Positions 1 to 8,849 of a stretch of DNA of 40,336 bases are shown in pieces. The DNA lies in contig NZ_CAAKNY010000068.1 in NCBI RefSeq assembly GCF_901212495.1, positions 138,326 to 178,661 on the forward strand, in the 5' to 3' direction. This stretch comes from Collinsella aerofaciens (GTDB taxonomy: Bacteria; Actinomycetota; Coriobacteriia; Coriobacteriales; Coriobacteriaceae). Every line of letters begins with the position of its first letter. Position 1 is the stretch's first letter. Below the pieces are notes generated by a model, which saw nothing but the letters and a program-made list of their open reading frames with translations, did no database searches and was not told where the DNA came from. The translations under genes and the position numbers were made by a program.

Positions 1-1008
1 GTTGCGGAGGGCGGTGTCTAGAGTGGCAGCCACTACCAGGGGATCATCAGTGCCGGCGAAGAGGCGGATGGTGCTTGCCTGCTTGCCGCGTGAGGCCGAA
101 AGGCGCGTTGTTGCGCCGCCGGCGGGCGATGTGCGAAATTCGTCCGGCAGCATGCTGAAGAATTCACCCGCGCTGCAGTCCATCAGGTCAAACTCTACTG
201 CCGGGCCAAAACCGTGCTCGAGGATGCCAGTCGCGATGGCATGGTCGGAATGCGAGGTCAGCCCGGGATAGCACACGTTGCGCACCATCTCATTCGCGGC
301 CAAATATTCAGCCAGCGCACGGGCGCGATCGAAGTGCGCTTGCATGCGAGTGTCGAGCGTATCGAGCCCGTGCTCTAGGACCTCGACCTCATCGGAGGAC
401 AAGTCGAGCGAGGCCAATCCGCGCCCCTCGAGCAGGGCATGCGTGCACTCGGCAGCAGCGTCCACGCGATGGCGCTTGAGCTGCGAGCGCGCGACCGACA
501 CCGCCACAAGCTTGCGCGGCGCGTCACCGGCGCACACGCGATCGAGCGCCTCGAGCGACAGTACGGCACCCAAACGCAAGGGATCGCAGCCAAAGATGGA
601 AGCCACCGTGTTATCAACGACGAGCAGCGCATGGACCACGCGAGCCGCGCGGCCCAGAGCGCGAAGGTCGGGCACACACAGGCCAAAGCCACCGATTGAG
701 TTCACAAACCACCACAGGTGCGGCCCCTCGGCATCAAACGAAGCATCAAAGCCCTCGGACGCGGCGGCAAACGCTGCAACCGAGGGCTCACCCACCATAA
801 CCACGTCGCAGGCATCAAAGCCGCGCGCAAACGCATCGGCAAAGTCATCGGCAAACGCAACCAGGCGGTCACCGGGGCGCACAATCCCCAACAGAGACAG
901 CGCCGCCGGCACATGCAGGGCCGCAACAAGACGCGCCTCACGCGAGCCGGCCCTCAAAGCCCAGGCCTCCTCTAGCTGCTGTACATCCACAAGGCGCCGT
1001 CCCTTCAT
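1..1008 (-). CDS. Cys/Met-metabolism PLP-enzyme-like protein, partial at window edge, probable loss of PLP lysine
   Basis: I translated this frame by hand: it is open from ATG at 1008 to the left edge (336 codons, no stop reached). The fold signature is that of the cystathionine gamma-synthase/lyase family. There is a VVDNTVAS segment (usual VVDNTFAS), then YPGLTSHSDHAIA (usual YPGLxSHPxHxIA), GFGPAVEFDL, and an IRLFAGTDDP tail matching the usual RLSVGxEDP. The segment that should carry the PLP-binding SATK reads SVAR, with SQLKRHR after it, so the Schiff-base lysine seems replaced. The protein is also shorter than the usual ~390 residues at its N-terminus. It may be a pseudoenzyme or have an altered reaction. 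The ATG lies only 10 nt after the scrB terminator hairpin and has no clear ribosome-binding site, so the start is uncertain. Confidence 0.7.
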   Translation of the reverse strand, partial: MKGRRLVDVQQLEEAWALRAGSREARLVAALHVPAALSLLGIVRPGDRLVAFADDFADAFARGFDACDVVMVGEPSVAAFAAASEGFDASFDAEGPHLWWFVNSIGGFGLCVPDLRALGRAARVVHALLVVDNTVASIFGCDPLRLGAVLSLEALDRVCAGDAPRKLVAVSVARSQLKRHRVDAAAECTHALLEGRGLASLDLSSDEVEVLEHGLDTLDTRMQAHFDRARALAEYLAANEMVRNVCYPGLTSHSDHAIATGILEHGFGPAVEFDLMDCSAGEFFSMLPDEFRTSPAGGATTRLSASRGKQASTIRLFAGTDDPLVVAATLDTALRN

Positions 1009-1017
1009 AAACAAAAA

Positions 1018-1048
1018 CCCACGATGCGGGTGTTCCCCGCATCGTGGG
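1018..1048 (-). terminator. Rho-independent terminator of scrB
   Basis: A perfect 13-bp stem (1018-1030 with 1036-1048) with a five-base loop is followed on the minus strand by TTTTTGTTT. It lies about 40 nt after the scrB stop and ends the sucrose genes. Confidence 0.85.
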
Positions 1049-1086
1049 CAACGGCTGCAGTATAGCGCCTATATGCGACGAATCGC

Positions 1087-2616
1087 CTAGATGTTGAGCG
1101 TGTGATAGGTCACACTCGCACCCGGAGCGTCAACGGTCACGCCATAGGCCTCGGGATAGATGCGCGTCGAAAACACGAGCGCGCCATCGTTCACAAACAC
1201 CTCGACCGAAGAGGCATCGCCAACAATGCGCACGTTACGAACCTCGTCGACGGGCTCCCAGCGCACGGTACGACCGCAGCCGGCAGAAGTGCGACCCTCG
1301 TCGGTAAATCGCATCTCAAAACGCGTGGGCAGTTCGCCCTCGGCGGGCACAAACGCCAGCTTCAGCTCGCCATCGACGGTTGCGGTAAACGCACCGTCGA
1401 CACCGTCAACAACAACGTCAAAGCAGGTATCGCCGGCAACCTCCAACGTGCCCGCCCCCACACGCACCGAGGCATAATGGTGCTCAATCTCGCGCGCCGG
1501 CTGTTGCAGCACCACGCCGTCGGCACCGGCTGTAAGCTCACGCGGCACCGTCATGCAGTGCTGCCAGCCGCACGTCACGGTGGGGTCGTTGCCATAGGTC
1601 GGCTCATCGGGCATGCCCATCCAGCCGATCAGAATGTGGCGACCATCCTCGAACGTAAACTCCTGCGGAGCATAGAAGTCAAAACCGGCGTCCCACAGGC
1701 GGAACTCGCCCAGCTCATAGGCACCGTCACCACCGGTAATGTCGCCCGTTACAGGCATGTAGCCAGCAGCGTATACGTTACCGCGGTCCCAACGACCGCC
1801 CTCGAGCCCCTGGGGCGAGAACGACAAAAATGCAGCGGTATTGCCATTCGCATCGAGCTCGATATAGCCGGGGCATTCCCACATAAATCCAAAGCGATCG
1901 GGCGTAGATACACGGCTCTCGAGCTCCCAGCTCAGCATATCGGCCGAGCCATACACCAGGATCTCGCCCACATCACGCCCGGCGCCCTCGCCGTGCATCG
2001 CACAAAAACGGCTCTCAGCGTGCGGCCCGTCAACGCGACGACGCGCGCCCAACACCATGTGATAACGACCGGCCTCATCACGCCACACCTTGGGATCGCG
2101 CACGTGGCACGTCAGATCCTCGGGATAGTCCTCCGACGCCAGCACCACGCGCTTTTGGCTAAACGTCTGTCCATCGGCGCTCTCGACATACACGGTATCG
2201 GCGCGACGACCGGTGTTGACGTAGTCAAAGACGCCATCCGCATCGGGGAGCTTAACGTTGCCGGTATAGAGCACGCGAATGCGACCGTCCACGACCAAAG
2301 CCGAGCCCGAGTACACGCCATGGCAGTCAAACGGCTCGTCGGGAAGCAGCGGCGCGCCAACGTATTCCCAGTTCATAAGGTCACGGCTCGTGGCATGGCC
2401 CCACATCTTGACGCCGCCGTTCACATCAAACGGGGCATACTGAAAGTACGCGTGAAATACACCATCTGCCTGGCAAAGACCGTTGGGGTCGTTGAGCCAG
2501 CCCGTGGGCGGCATAATATGAAAATGCTGAGCATAGGGCCCGGGGCCACGCTCGGCAGCCGCCGCATCCATGTTGGCAACGAGCTTGGCAAGATCGCGCT
2601 GAAGTGCGTTAGACAT
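1087..2616 (-). CDS. scrB: GH32 sucrose-6-phosphate hydrolase / beta-fructosidase
   Basis: Glycoside hydrolase family 32 enzyme (509 aa), cleaving the fructosyl bond of sucrose, sucrose-6-phosphate or short fructans in the cytoplasm; no signal peptide is seen. All three GH32 hallmarks are present: WLNDPNG with nucleophile Asp about residue 43, RDPKVW with the transition-state Asp about 174, and WECPGY with acid/base Glu about 247. The C-terminal ~150 residues form the usual beta-sandwich, ending in the SSVEVFVNDGALVFSTRIYP segment. I chose ATG 2616 over the in-frame TTG at 2628; neither has a strong ribosome-binding site. A terminator separates it from the PTS gene upstream, so it may depend on read-through. 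Its pairing with a sucrose-type PTS favours sucrose-6-phosphate as substrate. Confidence 0.9.
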   Translation of the reverse strand: MSNALQRDLAKLVANMDAAAAERGPGPYAQHFHIMPPTGWLNDPNGLCQADGVFHAYFQYAPFDVNGGVKMWGHATSRDLMNWEYVGAPLLPDEPFDCHGVYSGSALVVDGRIRVLYTGNVKLPDADGVFDYVNTGRRADTVYVESADGQTFSQKRVVLASEDYPEDLTCHVRDPKVWRDEAGRYHMVLGARRRVDGPHAESRFCAMHGEGAGRDVGEILVYGSADMLSWELESRVSTPDRFGFMWECPGYIELDANGNTAAFLSFSPQGLEGGRWDRGNVYAAGYMPVTGDITGGDGAYELGEFRLWDAGFDFYAPQEFTFEDGRHILIGWMGMPDEPTYGNDPTVTCGWQHCMTVPRELTAGADGVVLQQPAREIEHHYASVRVGAGTLEVAGDTCFDVVVDGVDGAFTATVDGELKLAFVPAEGELPTRFEMRFTDEGRTSAGCGRTVRWEPVDEVRNVRIVGDASSVEVFVNDGALVFSTRIYPEAYGVTVDAPGASVTYHTLNI

Positions 2617-2669
2617 GTCGGTATCCAATCGAATTAAATCAACGAACGCTCAAATCGAGGGTTCCATAT

Positions 2670-2705
2670 AAAGAAAACGCCCACAGGATGGAGCCTGCGG
2701 GCGTT
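2670..2705 (-). terminator. Terminator between scrA and scrB
   Basis: Stem 2676-2687 pairs with 2694-2705 (12 bp, one mismatch) around a 6-nt loop and is followed on the minus strand by TTCTTT. It sits just after the PTS stop and about 55 nt before the scrB start, so expression of scrB is probably set by partial read-through. Confidence 0.75.
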
Positions 2706-2720
2706 ATGTTTACGCGAATC

Positions 2721-4121
2721 CTACGCCTGCTCGGAAGCCTTGGGCTCGTCCTTGTACAGGACAAACGAGACGGCAAAGGAAACCAGCGCGGCGACCGCAA
2801 ACATGATCGCGTACTGCACGGGCTGGGCCAGGCACAGCAGGATACCGAAGATACCCGTAACGCCTGTGCCGGAGGCGGCCAGCGAAGTGAGTGCGCAGAC
2901 CAGGGCACCGCAACCGCCGCCGATGCAGCCGGCGATGAAGGGCTTAAAGAAGCGCAGGTTCACACCAAAGATGGCCGGCTCGGTAATGCCCATGAAGGCG
3001 GACAGGGCCGAAGGAAGCGCCAGGCCCTTGATCTTGGCATCGCGGGTCTTAAAGGCAACGGCGAGCGCGGCGCCACCCTGGGCGATGTTGGCGGCACTGG
3101 CGATGGGCAACCAGTAGGTCACGCCGTACTGGGCGAGCTGGCCCAGGTCGATGGCGGTGTACATCTGGTGGATACCGGTAACGACCGTGGGGGCATAGAA
3201 CAGGCCGACGATAAAGGAACCGATGCCGAAGGGCAGGGTGAGCAGGGCCTGGATCAGACCGAGGATGGCGTTCTCGGCCCAGACAAAGACGGGGCCGACG
3301 GCAACGAGGGTCACGAGCACGGTCACGAACACCGAGACGAGCGGGGTCACAAAGAGGTCGAACATCTCGGGGACAACCTTGTGGAGTCGCTTCTCGAGGA
3401 AGGCGAGAATGGCGCAGGCGATAACGATGGGGATCACGTGGCCCTGATAACCGACCCACTCAAAGCCGTACACGCCGGGAATGACGGTGACCATGGTCTG
3501 CACGCCCTCAGAGGCAACCGTGTAGGCGCTCTGCAGCGAGGAGTTGATGAACGCACCACCGACGACGGCACCCAGGTACGGGTTGGCGCCAAAGGCCTTA
3601 GCCGCGGAGTAGCCGATCAGGATCTGCAGAATGCCAAAGGACGTTCCCGAGACCAGGTCGGCAATCTTGTAGATAAAGTTATTGGTGTCGAGCGCGATAA
3701 AGCCGTTGGAGGCCATAAAGTTGAGGGCACTCATAATGCCCAGCAGCAGGCCCGAAGCCACGATGGCGGGGATGATGGGGACAAAGACGTCGCCGAGCAC
3801 CTTAATGGCACGCATAAAGATGTTCTGCTGCTGCGCCGCGGCCTCCTTGACCTCGGCCTTGGTGGCAGCCTCGACGCCGCTGAGCGCAATGAACTCGTCG
3901 TAGACCTTATTGACGGTGCCAGTGCCAAAAATAATCTGGAGCTGGCCCTGGGCCTCAAAGACGCCCTTAGCGCCATCGATATTCTCGAGGGCCTCCTTGT
4001 CGACCTTGGCGTTATCGGCAATCACCAGGCGCAGACGCGTGGCGCAGTGCGCGGCCGAAACAACGTTGCCGGCGCCACCGATGTTGTCGAGCACCTCTTG
4101 CGCTGATTTGCGGTAGTCCAT
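2721..4121 (-). CDS. scrA: PTS EIIBC, sucrose-type
   Basis: Membrane permease of the phosphoenolpyruvate sugar phosphotransferase system (466 aa), glucose/sucrose superfamily. The N-terminal EIIB domain (about 1-90) has the phosphorylation cysteine in SAAHCATRLRL (Cys26). The EIIC domain (about 105-450) has roughly ten membrane segments and the GITEPAIFGV sugar-site motif near residue 390. No EIIA domain is fused, so EIIA must come from elsewhere. The neighbouring GH32 gene and LacI regulator point to sucrose, imported as sucrose-6-phosphate; trehalose-type EIIBC proteins are similar and not fully excluded. I chose ATG 4121 because GGAGGAAAGGGAAG precedes it and MDYRKSAQEVL is a typical start; an upstream in-frame start at 4154 adds atypical residues. 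Two LacI-type operators lie 57-96 bp upstream. Confidence 0.9.
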   Translation of the reverse strand: MDYRKSAQEVLDNIGGAGNVVSAAHCATRLRLVIADNAKVDKEALENIDGAKGVFEAQGQLQIIFGTGTVNKVYDEFIALSGVEAATKAEVKEAAAQQQNIFMRAIKVLGDVFVPIIPAIVASGLLLGIMSALNFMASNGFIALDTNNFIYKIADLVSGTSFGILQILIGYSAAKAFGANPYLGAVVGGAFINSSLQSAYTVASEGVQTMVTVIPGVYGFEWVGYQGHVIPIVIACAILAFLEKRLHKVVPEMFDLFVTPLVSVFVTVLVTLVAVGPVFVWAENAILGLIQALLTLPFGIGSFIVGLFYAPTVVTGIHQMYTAIDLGQLAQYGVTYWLPIASAANIAQGGAALAVAFKTRDAKIKGLALPSALSAFMGITEPAIFGVNLRFFKPFIAGCIGGGCGALVCALTSLAASGTGVTGIFGILLCLAQPVQYAIMFAVAALVSFAVSFVLYKDEPKASEQA

Positions 4122-4177
4122 GACTTCCCTTTCCTCCAACGGGCGCATGTGCACCCGGCCATCTTTGACACTTACGC

Positions 4178-4191
4178 TGTAATCGTTTTCA
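4178..4191. promoter_or_regulatory. LacI-family operator O1 before scrA
   Basis: 14 bp, minus-strand TGAAAACGATTACA: an imperfect palindrome around a central CG, as bound by LacI/GalR regulators. It is identical to O2, with 26 bp from centre to centre. The scrA promoter must lie in or near these sites, but no clear -35/-10 pair is visible. Confidence 0.75.
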
Positions 4192-4203
4192 GTTTCATTT
4201 GTC

Positions 4204-4217
4204 TGTAATCGTTTTCA
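4204..4217. promoter_or_regulatory. LacI-family operator O2 before scrA
   Basis: Exact 14-bp copy of O1 in the same orientation. The 26-bp spacing puts the two sites about 2.5 helical turns apart, which suggests cooperative or paired binding upstream of the PTS gene. Confidence 0.75.
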
Positions 4218-4305
4218 TAGTAGGGTGAACGGTAGGAAAAAGCCGGCGAATGGTAGTTTTATGGCAAAAACAGGGGCCTCAGAGGCAGGCAGACGTGCCC
4301 AGAGC

Positions 4306-5196
4306 CTAGACATTCATAAGCTGATGGCCGAGCTTGATCGTCTTGAGACCGCGCTTCCCCTCCACGCCATCGAGCGTGTCAAGCAGCATGCTGGTGGCCT
4401 CGACGCCACTGGTCAGATACCCATAATGCACAGTAGGAATGCCGCCCGTCAGCGCGCGCAAAAACGCGTTGTCGCCAAAACCGCTCACGCGGTGTATGCC
4501 CTCGCCCATGCCGCGAACCTCATCGATGGCACGCAGCGCGCCCGCCGCCATGGTGTCGGTCGCGCAGGCGATAAACGAAACATCGGGAGCGACGGAAAGC
4601 AGCTCACGCGCCGCACCATAGCCCGAGTCGAGCGTAAACGAGCCCAGGCGAATCAAGGCGGCATCGAGCGGGTTACCCGCGGCGCGCAATCCCGCCTCAA
4701 AACCACGACGGCGGTCATAACCGGCCGCACGGTCTTCCTCGGTAACACCGATATAGGCAATCTTGCCCTCAACATGCTTCGCGAGCGCCTGGCCCAGCTC
4801 AAAAGCGGCCTCGTAATCGTCGTGATAGACGCAAGCCGCGCCCTCGACGTTTTGGCCGATCAGCACAATGGGCACATGGCAAGACGCAATGGCCGCACGA
4901 TGTTCATCGGTGATCATGGTCGCCACGAGTACGATGCCATCAACCGGGTGATTTTGGAATAAATCGAGGTACTCGAGCTCGCGATCGGGGGCGTTGTCGG
5001 TATTGGCGAGCAGCATCTGGTAGCCACGGCGACCGAGCACCTGGCCAATGCCGGCGGTAATGCGGCTAACGGATTCCGAGTTAATCTTGGGCACGATGAC
5101 GCCGATGAGTTTGGTGGAGCCGGTGCGCAGCGCGCGAGCCTGGCTGGACCGCACGTATCCGGTCAGCTCAATCGCCTGCTTAATGCGTTCGGCCTT
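4306..5196 (-). pseudogene. LacI-family regulator, C-terminal part (gene split by the tet(W) element)
   Basis: This encodes the last 296 codons of a LacI/GalR repressor. It begins KAERIKQAIELTGY, the end of the DNA-binding domain and hinge, and continues ALRTGSTKLIGVIVPKI into the periplasmic-binding-protein-like effector domain. An in-frame TAA lies two codons before the junction, so no full protein can be made. The first 30 codons are at 8874-8965. Removing 5197-8873 and one copy of TT gives a continuous frame of 326 codons (SADKAERIKQ across the joint), a normal LacI length. The neighbouring genes suggest it once repressed scrA. An internal start at 5154 could still give a fragment without DNA-binding domain. 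Confidence 0.92.
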
Positions 5197-5220
5197 TGCT
5201 TATGTGTGATAAAGAAGCAA
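5197..5220. repeat. Terminal inverted repeat, left end of element
   Basis: Starts TGCTTATGTG and ends AAGAAGCAA on the plus strand. It is the inverted, 19/24 identical partner of 8850-8873 and lies directly inside the TT dinucleotide. Confidence 0.8.
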
Positions 5221-5245
5221 TAGAAGTGCAAAAAATTTTGCCGTT

Positions 5246-5278
5246 CCTATCCGACACTTGGCCATTGTGTCGGATAGG
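5246..5278. terminator. Stem-loop after the recombinase remnant
   Basis: Perfect 12-bp inverted repeat (5246-5257 with 5267-5278) with a 9-nt loop, just downstream of the recombinase stop. On the minus strand it is followed, after AACGGCAAAA, by TTTTTT. It could be a terminator or a recombinase-binding dyad near the element end. Confidence 0.5.
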
Positions 5279-5286
5279 TCGGGCGG

Positions 5287-6285
5287 TTATTCGGGCAAGT
5301 CAATCTTGCCGACAAAGCTGTAATAAATCTCAATGTCCTGCCTGCGGGTGCCGTTCTCATCATAGCTGCACTCATGCACCACAATTTTCTCGATCATTTC
5401 CCGCAAGAGAGTGGGGGTCAGTTCTTCAAAGGCAAGGTGCTTGCGGACAATGCCCATTAATTTCTCGGCGTTGACGGTAGCTGCCTGTGACTTGTCCAGT
5501 TCGGCTTGCAGGGCGGCGGCTCTCTTTTTCAGCTCCGCTTGCTCGGCTTCGTAGTCAGCCGACAGTTCCATGAAACGCTCATCGCTGATTTTGCCGTTTA
5601 CATTGTCCTCATACAGCCGCTTGATAATGCGGCTGATTTCAGAAATGCGTTCCTGCGCCTGTTCAAGCTGCTTGATGGCTGCGGCGGTCTTTCGCTTGCC
5701 GCCGATCTCGTTCTGCTGGACAAGTAGTTTCACAAACCGGCTCTCATGCTTGGCTGCGTATTCGGTCACTTGCCGGAGATTTGCCAGGACACCAGCGGTC
5801 AACAGATCGGTGCGGATAAAGTGCGCCGTACAGTTGCGGGTGCGCTTCTTGTAGCTGCCGCAGATGTAGCAGTCCTGTTTGCGGTCTTTGTTCTGATACC
5901 GCTGCTGATACAGCACATGGCCGCAGTCGGCGCAGAACAAAATCCCGGAGAACAGCCCCACTTCATCGTAGCGGTTCGGGCGTTTGCGCTGTTTGCGTAA
6001 CTCCTGCACCCGTTCCCATGTTTCCTTGTCGATGATCGGCTCATGGTGGTTCTCGAAAATGGCCTGCTTCTCGACGGGGTTCTCTATGCTGTGCTTGACC
6101 TTATAAGAAGGCTTTTCCGTTTTGAAGTTCACCAGACATCCGGTGTACTCTCGGTTTTCGAGGATATGAACGACGGTGTTGGTCGCCCATTTGCACTCAT
6201 AGCCTGGGTGATAACGGCGGGTGCTGCCTGTCCGCTGATATTCCAGCGTCCCCGGCGTGGGGATTTTTCCATTGTTACCCTCCAT
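5287..6285 (-). pseudogene. Large serine recombinase, N-terminally truncated (TnpX/TndX type)
   Basis: This 332-codon frame matches only the C-terminal part of a large serine recombinase, normally over 500 aa. From about residue 7, IPTPGTLEYQRTG through TVVHILENREYTGCLVNFKT, it is the end of the Recombinase domain. A zinc ribbon follows (CADCGHVLYQQ, then CYICGS and a later Cys), then a long coiled coil (about 210-270) and a DIEIYYSFVGKIDL tail. The N-terminal resolvase domain with its catalytic serine is absent: the frame begins 37 nt after the tet(W) stop, in tet(W) 3' flank. The breakpoint therefore lies close to codons 5-8. If translated, the protein could bind DNA but not cut it. Confidence 0.85.
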
Positions 6286-6322
6286 AACTTCTGATTGTTG
6301 CCGTCTTGACGATTATGTATCT

Positions 6323-8242
6323 TTACATTACCTTCTGAAACATATGGCGCACCTTGTCCAGGCGGCTGTTTGGACGGCGGGGCTGGATGACCGGCTGACC
6401 GACAGCGGCCTGATATCCTTTCAGCTCTGTAAGGCATACGCTCCGCCCGTTGGTGTAAAAGGCCAGATCAGTACGGTATGCCTGTATACAGCGGGCGGGA
6501 ATCTCGCCAGTAAAGACAACTTCATCCTTTTTTACCTGGACCGTTTCGATGGTGGCACAGTATTTCGGTGCATCATGATAAGCCCTGGAAAGATATTCCC
6601 GGGGCGCATAGAGGGTGAAGGAGAGATAAGGTTCCAGCAGTTGCGTCCCTGATTCCTTCAATGCCTGTTCCAATACAATCGGGGCCAATGAGCGGAAGTC
6701 CGCCGGCGTGCTGACCGGACTGTAATAAAGCCCGTATTCAAAGCAAATCTTACAGTCCGTTACGTTCCAGCCGAACAAGCCCTGCTCCAGCCCGTAACGG
6801 ATACCATCCCTGACAGCGTTTTGAAAACTCTGGTTCAAGTATCCCAGCGAAACCCGGCTCTCGTATTGTACACCGGAGCCAAGCGGGAGTGGTGTAACAG
6901 ACAGTCCGATGGATGCCCAAAACGGGTTGGGCGGCACCTCGATATGGATGGTGTGGCTGGCTGCTTTGAGCGGCCGCTCCATATAAATGACGGTGGGTTC
7001 CTTTACCACTGTTTCAAGCTTGTATTTTTCCGACAGCAAAGCGGAAACAACCTCCAACTGCACCCGGCCCAAAAAAGAAAGAATGATCTCATGGGTGATG
7101 GAATCCACCTCGCAGCGCAAAAGCGGGTCAGTATCCGCAAGTTGCGTAAGAGCGTCCAGCAGCCGTTCTCTTTGCGCTGCCGTTTTCGGCGCAATCGACG
7201 TCCGCAGCATGGGGAGGGGGTCCTCACGCCACCTTTTACGAGGGAGCCGGGTTGGGTCCCCTAATACATCGTTTAACCTCACGCTGTCGCTGGGAAGGAT
7301 AACAATTTCACCCGGATAAGCGGTGTCTGTCCGAACAATTTCCCCTTTGGATGGAATACGCATCTCTGTGATTTTCAGCTTTTCTCTCCCGGCCAGAGCC
7401 ACCGTATCCCGCAGGCGCAGCGTTCCGCTGTATAGCCGCAAATAGATGAGCCGCTGGCCACAATCTGTATACTCCACCTTGAAAACGCTGCCGCATAGGG
7501 CGTCGCTCCCCTGTTCCCCAATCGGTTGGAACAGCCCTGTCACCGCATCCATCAACGGTTGAATGCCAAGGCCCTTTTTGGCGCTGCCATGATAGACCGG
7601 GAACAGGGAGGCGTCTTGAACCCGCCGCTGTTCCTCCTGCGCAAGTTCTTCCCGGCTGATTGGTTCTCCTGCGATATACTTTTCCAATAATTCATCGTTA
7701 TTTTCGATGACCGCATCCCATGCTTCTATGTCGGTATTTTCCTCCAGGACTATTTCCGGGGACAGCGACACCGTCTGCTTGATGATAATATCGGCGGAGA
7801 GCTTATCCCGAACAGACTGATACACGCCCTGCAAATCAACGCCAGCCTGGTCGATCTTATTGATAAAGATAACGGTGGGAATGTCCATTTTCCGCAGGGC
7901 ATGGAACAGAATACGGGTCTGGGCCTGCACACCATCTTTAGCGGAGATCACCAAGATGGCCCCATCTAAAACAGCCAAAGAGCGGTACACCTCCGCCAAA
8001 AAATCCATGTGGCCGGGCGTATCCACAATGTTGACTTTACATCTGTGCCACTGGAAGGAAGTGACTGCCGCTTGAATGGTAATCCCACGCTGCCGCTCCA
8101 AAAGCATGGTGTCCGTCCTCGTTGTCCCTTTTTCGACGCTCCCCGGTTCTGAAATGGCTCCGCTGGCATATAGCAGGCTCTCCGTCAAGGTTGTCTTTCC
8201 AGCGTCTACATGGGCAAGAATCCCGATATTGATAATGTTCAT
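6323..8242 (-). CDS. tet(W): Tet(W) tetracycline resistance ribosomal protection protein
   Basis: 639 aa, the full Tet(W) length, and I recognise the sequence as Tet(W) with few differences. It is an EF-G-like GTPase that removes tetracycline from the ribosomal A site. Visible motifs are the G1 P-loop AHVDAGKTT (residues 10-18), VDTPGHMDF (G3) and FINKIDQ (G4), followed by EF-G-like domains ending [20 protein letters not shown] chose ATG 8242, which has TGGAGGATAGAC before it and gives the known [12 protein letters not shown] start; an earlier in-frame start at 8266 runs into leader RNA. It is the cargo of the element in lacI and is controlled by the attenuation leader at 8281-8482. The gene looks intact and functional. 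Confidence 0.97.
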   Translation of the reverse strand: MNIINIGILAHVDAGKTTLTESLLYASGAISEPGSVEKGTTRTDTMLLERQRGITIQAAVTSFQWHRCKVNIVDTPGHMDFLAEVYRSLAVLDGAILVISAKDGVQAQTRILFHALRKMDIPTVIFINKIDQAGVDLQGVYQSVRDKLSADIIIKQTVSLSPEIVLEENTDIEAWDAVIENNDELLEKYIAGEPISREELAQEEQRRVQDASLFPVYHGSAKKGLGIQPLMDAVTGLFQPIGEQGSDALCGSVFKVEYTDCGQRLIYLRLYSGTLRLRDTVALAGREKLKITEMRIPSKGEIVRTDTAYPGEIVILPSDSVRLNDVLGDPTRLPRKRWREDPLPMLRTSIAPKTAAQRERLLDALTQLADTDPLLRCEVDSITHEIILSFLGRVQLEVVSALLSEKYKLETVVKEPTVIYMERPLKAASHTIHIEVPPNPFWASIGLSVTPLPLGSGVQYESRVSLGYLNQSFQNAVRDGIRYGLEQGLFGWNVTDCKICFEYGLYYSPVSTPADFRSLAPIVLEQALKESGTQLLEPYLSFTLYAPREYLSRAYHDAPKYCATIETVQVKKDEVVFTGEIPARCIQAYRTDLAFYTNGRSVCLTELKGYQAAVGQPVIQPRRPNSRLDKVRHMFQKVM

Positions 8243-8280
8243 GTCTATCCTCCATACAAGGCCCAAATGGGCGCAAAAAT

Positions 8281-8310
8281 CCCCAGCGGCTAATACTTTT
8301 ACCGCTGGGG
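8281..8310 (-). terminator. tet(W) leader terminator hairpin (attenuator)
   Basis: Perfect 9-bp stem (8281-8289 with 8302-8310) followed on the minus strand by ATTTTTG, 38 nt before the tet(W) start. It matches the attenuator arrangement known for tet(M)-type ribosomal protection genes. Confidence 0.75.
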
Positions 8311-8388
8311 ATCATGACTTCGGACAAACAGAAGTATGACGGCTTACATGAGCCGCTGTCCGTCACGATATTTACTAAAAAGGCAAAA

Positions 8389-8472
8389 GTATTCTTAAAT
8401 TGGGTACAAAAACTAAGCCCCTGCAAGGGGCAATCATTTTTGCGCCCATTATCAAATTTTATTTAAGAATAC
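8389..8472 (-). promoter_or_regulatory. tet(W) leader: long-range pairing plus early terminator
   Basis: A perfect 12-bp inverted repeat (8389-8400 with 8461-8472) overlaps the last codons of the leader peptide. Inside it a GCCCC/GGGGC hairpin (8417-8421 with 8427-8431) is followed on the minus strand by TTAGTTTTT, which looks like an intrinsic terminator. Translation of the leader should disturb the long pairing, coupling tet(W) transcription to ribosome state. Confidence 0.65.
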
Positions 8473-8482
8473 CTTGCCGCAT
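8459..8482 (-). CDS. tet(W) leader peptide MRQGILK
   Basis: Seven-residue frame ending in TAA, with AAAAGGAG 8 nt before its ATG, located 29 nt after the -10 box. Its last five codons, stop included, lie in the 12-bp inverted repeat, the typical layout of a ribosome-sensing leader. Leader-peptide control is known for tet(M); assigning it here is inferred from the arrangement. Confidence 0.65.
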   Translation of the reverse strand: MRQGILK

Positions 8483-8510
8483 ATTTTTTACTCCTTTTCT
8501 GGTTTAAATC

Positions 8511-8539
8511 ATTGTATCACATCAGTTTTAGGAAAGCAA
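8511..8539 (-). promoter_or_regulatory. tet(W) promoter
   Basis: Minus strand: -35 TTGCTT (8534-8539), 17-bp spacer, -10 TACAAT (8511-8516) with an upstream TGTGA resembling an extended -10. It is well placed for the leader ORF and attenuator. Confidence 0.75.
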
Positions 8540-8849
8540 GTACCTAAAAGAAATTTTTCTTCCCCTTATATGTAACAATCATACCGGCTTCCTAGCGTTC
8601 AGAATGTTTTCTGCTGTCTGCTGTGGTGTTTGGTTGGAATTGTCCAACCAAAAGCCGATCCGTGGTGTTGTCTGCATTTTACTAAATACAAATTCAATGT
8701 ATACAGAAAGATATAAGGAGTGGGAGGGATTCCGCCGTAGTTGGCATTGTAGGAAAATCCAAAAGTTTAGATTTTCCCACAATGCTTATCTTTTGGTCTT
8801 TGGTTCGGAATAGTGTAGTGCTGGCGGTCTATCTCTTGTTTTCGGTTGC
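8540..8849. other. Non-coding right arm of the element with two hairpins
   Basis: No convincing gene is seen. It holds a perfect 10-bp hairpin (8629-8638 with 8643-8652, loop ATTG) and a 16-bp stem with one mismatch (8744-8759 with 8770-8785). The short open frames here resemble nothing I recognise and are probably remnants of a larger parent element. Confidence 0.6.

Noticed and set aside
1102..2637. Plus-strand 511-codon open frame
   Set aside because: Antisense shadow of scrB, which has all GH32 motifs; the frame has no recognisable domain.
2688..4106. Plus-strand 472-codon frame
   Set aside because: Antisense to the PTS EIIBC gene; low-complexity G/D/H-rich composition typical of a shadow.
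4165..4193. Plus-strand promoter TTGACA with 17-bp spacer
   Set aside because: The -10 (TTCAGT) is poor and no plus-strand gene follows.
8243..8266. Eight-codon N-terminal extension of Tet(W)
   Set aside because: The ribosome-binding site is inside it and Tet(W) is 639 aa from ATG 8242.
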